Part shown: positions 57,621 to 64,000 of the stretch, in pieces | Position numbering within the stretch: the stretch's first letter is position 1 | Layout of the letters: each line of letters begins with the position of its first letter | Assembly: GCA_038501625.1 (NCBI GenBank) | Contig: JAZAYU010000012.1 | Span: 5,890,001 to 5,954,000, forward strand | DNA length: 64,000 nt | From: Corbicula japonica | Taxonomy: Eukaryota > Mollusca > Bivalvia > Venerida > Cyrenidae | Direction of reading: 5' to 3' | Translations under genes and position numbers: made by a program | Notes under the pieces: model-generated | Database searches by the model: none | What the model saw: only the letters and a program-made list of their open reading frames with translations | Told to the model about the DNA's origin: nothing

Positions 57621-58379
57621 TGAATTCAGCCCAGGACTGGAATGCTTAAAAGCCTAGAGGATTGCTATATATATACAATGCCAAATTGAAGTGCTGATAT
57701 GGCAAAGGCTGTTATAGCAACATGTTCATTATGTTCTAGTAGCTTATAAATGTATCGTACAAGTTGTAAATGCTCAAATAAAATTGCAGAAAATCTATGT
57801 TGACTGTTGCTTGTATATTATTACGTTAGTTGCATCTAATTTATTTGTAAACAAAATCCCATCCCACCCATAAAAAACTATATCCTTTACTTTTCACTTG
57901 TTAATATTTTTCTGATTGCATATGAGTGTTTGGCCTTAGTTGTAGTCAAATGAATCAAATAGTCGAGCAGGCTTCTTCTTGGACAGCTCTCGTTTAAATC
58001 TTCTGTGGTTCTGATTTCCAATTTGAAATGAATTCCCAGAGTTAGACAAGTAATGAATGACGTTTGGTCTCATTAAATTGTCTGGCTTTTTCTTAACCTT
58101 CATGCTTTGTTAATTTTTAAACAATAGTTCTATAGCTGTTTTATTTTTTATGCTTTATACCCAGGTACTTTAAAACCATTTATTTATCAATAGAACTGTC
58201 ATTATCTGCATTTCTGTTATGATTGGTATTGACTGTCGTTATTGAACATGCACATGTTGAACCAGTGTAGACCCAGATCAGCTTTTGTGTCCACTGGATC
58301 TAACCATGGTTTACACTGTAAAAATATTCAGTGATATAAATTAACTGACTCAAATTGATAGAAAAATGACTCCAATACT

Positions 58380-58626
58380 TTAACCCTTTATTCCAGTTAC
58401 TGTTTTATTGCAAGTGCGAACATTGTAGATCCAGATCAGCTGACAGATCCATGCTATCTGATCAGGACATGCACTTTTTGTTTCCTTATCAGAAATACAA
58501 TGTAACCTGATGAATCTAAAACTGAACTGCATAGATTCAGATTAGATGGCACAGATGAGCCAGATGATCTGGATCTCTACTGTTCTATCATGTAATGAAA
58601 TTCATATCTTTGGAGTTAAGGGATAA
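58380..58626. mobile_element. piggyBac-type MITE upstream of ANAPC10
   Basis: TTAACCCTTTATTCC to TTTGGAGTTAAGGGATAAA. It ends about 120 bp before the presumed 5' exon. Confidence 0.72.
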
Positions 58627-58800
58627 ATTAGCATGTAAAAAGGGTGTTCATTCAATCAATTTTGTAGAATAAATGAAAAAATATTAACCTCCTGACAAGA
58701 AGTGATTGCTATGCCAATGTGTTTCAATTCATTTATTTATGTTTACAGTTTGAGGAAGTCAATGTGTAGTGCTTGGTAACCAGATACATTTGTGATACAG

Positions 58801-58915
58801 ATGGCAACAAAAGTAACAGCAAGTCAGGACTTGGACGTATTTAAGGACGAAAAAGATGGTTTATACCGAGAAGTTGGGAACCAGGCTGTCTGGTCACTGT
58901 CATCTTGCAAAGCAG
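58801..58915 (+). CDS. ANAPC10: ANAPC10 coding exon 1
   Basis: MATKVTASQDLDVF leads into the conserved YREVGNQAVWSLSSCKAG. The N-terminal 20 residues are not conserved in the family. The donor GTAAGT is at 58916. Confidence 0.93.
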
Positions 58916-61900
58916 GTAAGTTGGTAACCATGTGTCTGGTCACTTTCATCAAGCAAAGCAGGTATTCTGAGTTCACTTGTTTCAAGAAAACAATAAACAT
59001 TTTCAAAAAACTACATCTTTTTGAAAGAATGTGGTTTGAAAAAATCATTTTTTGGCTTGGTCACTGTGTCATGATTTGGCATGTACATGAACTTGCATAT
59101 CATATGTGGTATGAACCTGCATATGATAGAATGGATATACCTTCCTGCTTGAAATAATGAGAGATGTCACATACCAGCATGGCATAGATTAAAGGCAGTT
59201 GCTTATATTAGATGGCACTTAAAAGCAGAAGCCAAATTAGAGGGGGCGCACTGAGCCCTCGTCCCTTCTAAAATTGTCCTGGTTATTATTTTATGAAAAT
59301 GTCGGGAAGATTATTAAAAACTTGGTCAGAATACACTATTTATATAAAATTAAGAATGATCTAAAATGTTCATTTACTTTTCTAAATGACGTACCTGGTA
59401 AGTTATGTTTTGTTGGGCATACATTTTTAGCTCGACTATTCGAAGAATATGTCGAGCTATTGTACTCACTTGGTCATTGGCGTCTCGCTTTGGTTAAAGT
59501 TTGTGTGCAACCTACTGATATCTTAAAAACTACTATAGCTACAGCTTTGAAACTTGGCACACTTGTTCATCATCATGTCCGGAGTGTGAACTTTCATTTT
59601 GATCAAATTATGGCCCTTTTTCGACTTAGAATTTCAGGTTAAAGTTTGCGTGCAAGCTACTGTACAAACACATAACTTAAATACTACTTATACTACAGCT
59701 TTGAAACTTGGCACACTTGTTCATCATCATGTCCCGAGTTTGTATGCCAAGAACCATAACTCTTACTTTCATTTTGATCAAATTATGGCCCTTTCGACTT
59801 AGAATTTCAGGTTAAAGTTTGTGTGCAAGCTACTGTACAAACACATAACTTCAATACTACTTATACTACAGCTTTGAAACTTGGCACACTTGTTCATCAT
59901 CATGTCCCGAGTGTGTATGCCAAGAGCCATAACTCTAACTTTCATTTTCATCAAATTATGGCCCTTTTTTCGACCTAGAATTTCAGGTTAAAGTTTGCAT
60001 GCAAGCTACTGTACAAACACTTCAATAATACTTATACTAAAGCTTTGAAACTTGGCACACTTGTTCATCATCATCTCCCAAGTGTGTATGCCAAGAACCA
60101 TAACTCTAACTTTCATTTTGATCAAATTATGGCCCTTTTTTGACTTAGAATTTCAGGTTAAAGTTTGCGTGCAAGCTAGTGTACAAACCCATAACTTCCA
60201 TACAACTTATACTACAGCTTTGAAACTTTCAGCACTTGTTCATTATCATATCCAGAGTGGGTATGCCAAGAACCATAACTCTAACTTCCATTTTGTTCAA
60301 ATTATGGCCCTTTTTCGGCTTAGAATTTTAGGTTAAAGTTTGTGTGCAAGCTAGTTTCTTTAATACTTCTTGTACTATAGCTTTGAAACTTTCAACACTT
60401 GTTTACCATCATGACCCTGACTATGTATGCCAAGAACCATAACTCTTTCTTTAATTTTTAATCAAGTTATGGCCCTTTTTCAACTTAGAATTTCTGGTTA
60501 AAGTTTGCGTGCAAGCTAGTTACTTTCATACTTCTTGTACTATAACTTTGAAACTAAAGACACTTGTTCACCATCATGACCCTGACTATGTTTGCCAAGA
60601 ACCATAACTCTTTCTTTGATTTTTATCAAATTATTGCCCTTTTATGACTTAGAAATTAAGGTTAAAGTTTGCGTGCAAGCTGGTGAAACCTCATAACTTT
60701 CATTCTATTAAAACGACAACTTTAAAACTTTGTATACCTTTATTTTATCATACATCAGGTTGATGTTCAAAGGCCCATAACTCATCCTCGCTTTTTTTAT
60801 TTAATTTTTGCCCTTTTTTGCTTAGAAATTAGAATTAAGACTTAGAAATTATGGTTAAAGTTGCAATGTTAGTGTTATTCATAGGTAATGCTATAGAAAA
60901 GGTTTAAACAGATGTACTTAACATACTTTGGTTGAAAGTGTTCAGTGGTTATACCATACCATACCATACCGTACCGGACCGCACCGCACCGCACCGCACC
61001 ACACCACACCACACCACACCACACCCCCCCACCACATACCACCACCACCAACAACAACACCACCACCACCCCCACCACACCACACCACCCCCCCCCCCCA
61101 CCACCACCACCACATACCACCACCAACAACAACACCACCACCAACAACAACACCATCACCAATAACAACACCACCAACAACAACACCACCACCACCAACA
61201 ACATCACCATCACCAATAACAACACCACCAACAACAACACCACCTTCAAAACACCACCAAAAACAACATCAACAACAACACCACCACCAACACTACCACC
61301 ACCAACAACAACACAACCAACAGTAACACAAAAAACAACAACATCACAAACAACACCGTCAACAACACCACCACCAACAACATCAACACCAACAATAGCA
61401 TCAACAACCACCACCACCAACAACAACAACAACAACACCAACACCAACAACAACACCAACAACAACACCAACAACACCATCACTACCACCACCACCACCA
61501 ACAACAACACCAACAACACAACCAACAATAACACAAATAACAACAACATGAACACCAACACCAAAAACACCACCAACAACACCGTCAACAACACCACCAA
61601 CAACAACATCACAAACAACACCGTCAACAACACCACCACCAACAACATCAACACCAACAATAGCATCAACAACACCAACAACCAACAACAACACCAACAA
61701 CAACACCACCACCAACAACAACACCAACAACAACAACAACAACACCATCACTACCACCACCACCAACAACAACAACACCAACAACACAACCAACAATAAC
61801 ACAAATAACAACAACATGAACACCAACACCAAAAACACCACCAACAACACCGTCAACAACACCACCAACAACAACACCAACAACACCACCAACAACAACA

Positions 61901-64000
61901 CCACCACCAACAACACGAACACCACCAACAACAACACCACCAACAACAACATCAACACCAACAATAGCATCAACAACACCAACAACCAACAACACCAACA
62001 ACAACACTGACAACAACACCAACAACAACACCACCAACAACACCACCACCACCACCAACAACAACAACACCAACAACAACAACACCAACAACAACAACAC
62101 CATCATTACCAACACCAACAACAATACCAATGACAGCAACAACACCAACACCACCAACAACAGCAACCAGCATACCATACCATACTACACTACACCACAC
62201 CACACCACATCACTACAGGTGGGCAGGGATAGTGGGTTGATGGGTGTGGGATCAGGGCTGTATGGGCTGGGTTGTGTAAACCCTCTAAAAAAACTACAAT
62301 AATAAATTAAGTGTAATTTATTGATTTCCTAACTTGGATTAAGAAACTTTTGTTCATGTGTGTGTGTTGGGTATCATAAACTCCTGAATCACTCCCCAGT
62401 TTAAATGAAGCCCAGTAAAAATGTGCTTAAATATGTCTGACTTCGAATAGTCGAGCGTTCAGTCGTTTCCGACTGGCTGTTGTTTGTTATGCTCCCACAG
62501 TGTGCCCCTTCTGACATTAGATCTTGGATCAGCTACTAACAAGCATATAATTGATGGCATCTGCAGGCATATCACTTTCACGCTTGTTAGCTCAGTTAAG
62601 GATCATCTGTTATTTATCTTTCAGGATTTGGAGTGGAACAGTTGAGAGATGACTCTTACGATTCTTACTGGCAGTCTGATGGTCCGCAGCCTCACCTTGT
62701 GAACATCCAGTTCCGACGGAAGACCACGATACACGACATCTGTATATATACCGACTATAAAGCTGACGAGAGTTACACACCAAACAGGTATTATGAGAAA
62801 TCCTGTACTGTAGTCAGAGCTGTAATCGTACCTTTGCCCAAGATCATAAAACTAAATCTGGAGATCAGTCTCAAATCTGAAGCATCTGATTGGCTGAAAT
62901 GGTGACCATTCGCCATTTCAGCCAATCAGATCCTTGAGATTTGAGACTGATCTATAATCGCCATTTCAGCCAATCAGATCCTTGAGATTTGAGACTGATC
63001 TATAATCTTAGTTTTATGATCTTGGGCCCTGTCTTCAAAGACTGCTCAGGGGAAAACTCAAAAGTGGTCCTTGAAGGCAGGAGGTCTTTGTTTGCATTGT
63101 GACAGATCAAATATTGTTTTTATAAACAAGTAGTCTTTGTTTACAGGCGGTCATTAGCACAGGTTGGATTGTTTAAGCACAGGCAGGATATATATTACCT
63201 AAGAAATTAACTAACAATCTGTTTCATATTTGACATCTACATACTACTCCCATTTCACATGTTTGGATGTTTCACAATAGTTGTACATTTAATCCTAAAA
63301 ATTAACTACTTTCTTAAAATTTATTTAATAAAAAGTTAACAATTTTCATGTTTTTAAAGTTATGAGTTGAAAAGTTCGTGGACACACAAGCAGTAAAGAT
63401 CTAGTTGAAATCCACAGATGTGCAGACATGTCTGGGTCTACAATGGATATAGCTAGACTTCTGGACTGAAGGTTATAAAACTGAGCATGGAAACCAGTCT
63501 CAAATCTCAAGCATCTGATTGGCTGAAATGCAACTGGCCAATCAGATGCTTGAGATGTGAGACTGGTTTTCATGCTCAGTTTTATAACCTTGGGCACTGA
63601 CTGCTACTAAGACTTTAACAGTATCTTGACTCTGGAATACAGGGATAGTTAAAAAATTGTGGACATGTGTACAATCAAACCTGTATTCAAAGGCAATTGA
63701 CTGGAAAACACAAAAGTTGTCTTTGCAGGACGGGTGATCTTTGTTCACAGATGATTTTGTATTATATGAGTCAATGGCATAAATGAAATGAGGTCTTTAT
63801 AAAATTTGGTTTAAGATCAGTCATTGGGACAAATTAGATAAGGTTTTTATCTGCAGGTGGTCTTTGTTTTCATGTGGTCTTTAGTAAAGGTTGTTCTGTA
63901 CTGATATTCAAATGTTGTCAACATTTCAGGATTTCTATACGAGCAGGAAGTCACTTTAATGACCTTGTGGAGATAGAGCAGATAGAACTCAGTGAGCCGA
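58801..64000 (+). CDS. ANAPC10: Anaphase-promoting complex subunit 10 (DOC1/APC10), 5' part
   Basis: APC10 is the DOC-domain subunit of the anaphase-promoting complex. It acts with the CDC20/CDH1 co-activators to bind substrate degrons and raise ubiquitination processivity in mitosis. Three coding exons are present: 58801-58915, 62625-62787 and 63930-64000 (running off the window). The protein reads REVGNQAVWSLSSCKAG, then FGVEQLRDDSYDSYWQSDG, PQPHLVNIQFRRKT, DYKADESYTP and SIRAGSHFNDLVEIEQIE. These are hallmark DOC-domain blocks, including AVWSLSSCK and the YWQSDGxQPH loop. Splices are GTAAGT (phase 1) and GTATTA (phase 2). About 116 residues are covered; family members are about 185, so the C-terminal third lies outside. 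The ATG at 58801 has an acceptor-like TTTACAG ending at 58747, suggesting a leading UTR exon. Confidence 0.95.
59428..62484 (+). mobile_element. HINE-like element in ANAPC10 intron 1, expanded to 3 kb
   Basis: Perfect 16-bp subterminal inverted repeats GCTCGACTATTCGAAG at 59430-59445 and its complement at 62441-62456. The core is about eight tandem units of 165-176 bp (GGTTAAAGTTTG[CT]GTGCAA at 59492, 59637, 59810, 59986, 60156, 60331, 60496, 60660). A 1.25-kb microsatellite follows. The 3' hairpin is AGTCGTTTCCGACT. Confidence 0.82.
60950..62215 (+). repeat. Compound (ACCAY)n and (CCA/ACA)n microsatellite
   Basis: Starts with pentamers ACCAT, ACCGC and ACCAC, then 1.1 kb of CCA and ACA triplets with imperfect higher-order copies of 250-300 bp (e.g. 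AATAGCATCAACAAC at about 61393, 61660 and 61964), and closes with ACCAT pentamers. Long ORFs on both strands here are low-complexity artefacts. Confidence 0.95.
62625..62787 (+). CDS. ANAPC10: ANAPC10 coding exon 2: DOC domain core
   Basis: The acceptor TATCTTTCAG ends at 62624. It encodes the jellyroll strands through LVNIQFRRKTTIHDICIYTD to YTPN. The donor at 62788 (GTATTA) is sub-consensus but restores the family sequence exactly. Confidence 0.95.
62835..63028. mobile_element. Fold-back MITE with duplicated right arm, ANAPC10 intron 2
   Basis: CCCAAGATCATAAAACTAAA to TATGATCTTGGGC. The right arm segment CGCCATTTCAGCCAATCAGA is present twice, 48 bp apart. Confidence 0.8.
63465..63597. mobile_element. 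Fold-back MITE, centre deleted, ANAPC10 intron 2
   Basis: CTGAAGGTTATAAAACTGAG to CAGTTTTATAACCTTGGGC. The centre has shrunk to GCAACTGG. Confidence 0.8.
63930..64000 (+). CDS. ANAPC10: ANAPC10 coding exon 3, truncated by window end
   Basis: After AACATTTCAG it continues RISIRAGSHFNDLVEIEQIE and then LSEP. The next residues in the family contain the SGW motif, which would lie just past the edge. Confidence 0.92.

Noticed and set aside
60875..62203. Long ORFs on both strands (up to 284 residues, Thr/Asn- or Val/Leu-rich)
   Set aside because: They are translations of a (CCA/ACA)n microsatellite in several frames at once, with no splice or start context.

Overview
This is a 64-kb stretch of an AT-rich, intron-rich animal genome. 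The protein genes are split into short exons with GT..AG borders. The rest is dense in small non-autonomous DNA transposons, minisatellites and tRNA-derived SINEs. Several elements have the layout I associate with bivalve genomes: Helentron-type/'pearl-like' elements with a 150-175 bp tandem core, and a piggyBac-type MITE present in more than twenty copies. I therefore infer a bivalve mollusc, probably a heterodont clam. This rests on repeat style and memory, not on a database match. All coding evidence lies on the + strand.

Layout. 1-5,000: a 137-bp satellite interrupted by a TA-flanked element, a hAT-like element and a second satellite (about 180 bp). 5,000-10,190: a tRNA-like SINE head and MITEs, no gene. 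10,204-29,082: gene A, twelve coding exons, 865 residues as modelled. 29,083-40,975: no gene recognised; a dense field of MITEs, a Helentron-like element and an 11-copy 74-bp array. 40,976-51,573: gene B, nine coding exons, 668 residues, a diverged tandem paralogue of gene A. 51,574-58,747: a 2.1-kb element with long inverted repeats, and other repeats. 58,801-64,000: the first three coding exons of ANAPC10 (DOC1/APC10), running off the right edge, with a 3-kb minisatellite-plus-microsatellite element in intron 1.

Genes A and B both read as type I single-pass receptors. Each has a signal peptide, a four-cysteine module, a six-cysteine sushi-like module, one membrane segment and a long Ser/Thr- and acid-rich tail without an enzyme domain. 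The same cysteine spacing and the same intron phases show that they arose by duplication. I do not recognise the family; it is the best candidate here for an undescribed system. Gene A carries an extra Ig-like exon downstream of the membrane exon, which is topologically puzzling. Gene B has lengthened its stalk and tail through three separate in-frame tandem duplications.

Among the repeats, the most striking pattern is a set of composite elements in which a near-perfect hairpin of about 130-155 bp sits beside a body that in most copies carries the CRE palindrome TGACGTCA. A second pattern is the repeated nesting of one palindromic MITE inside another.
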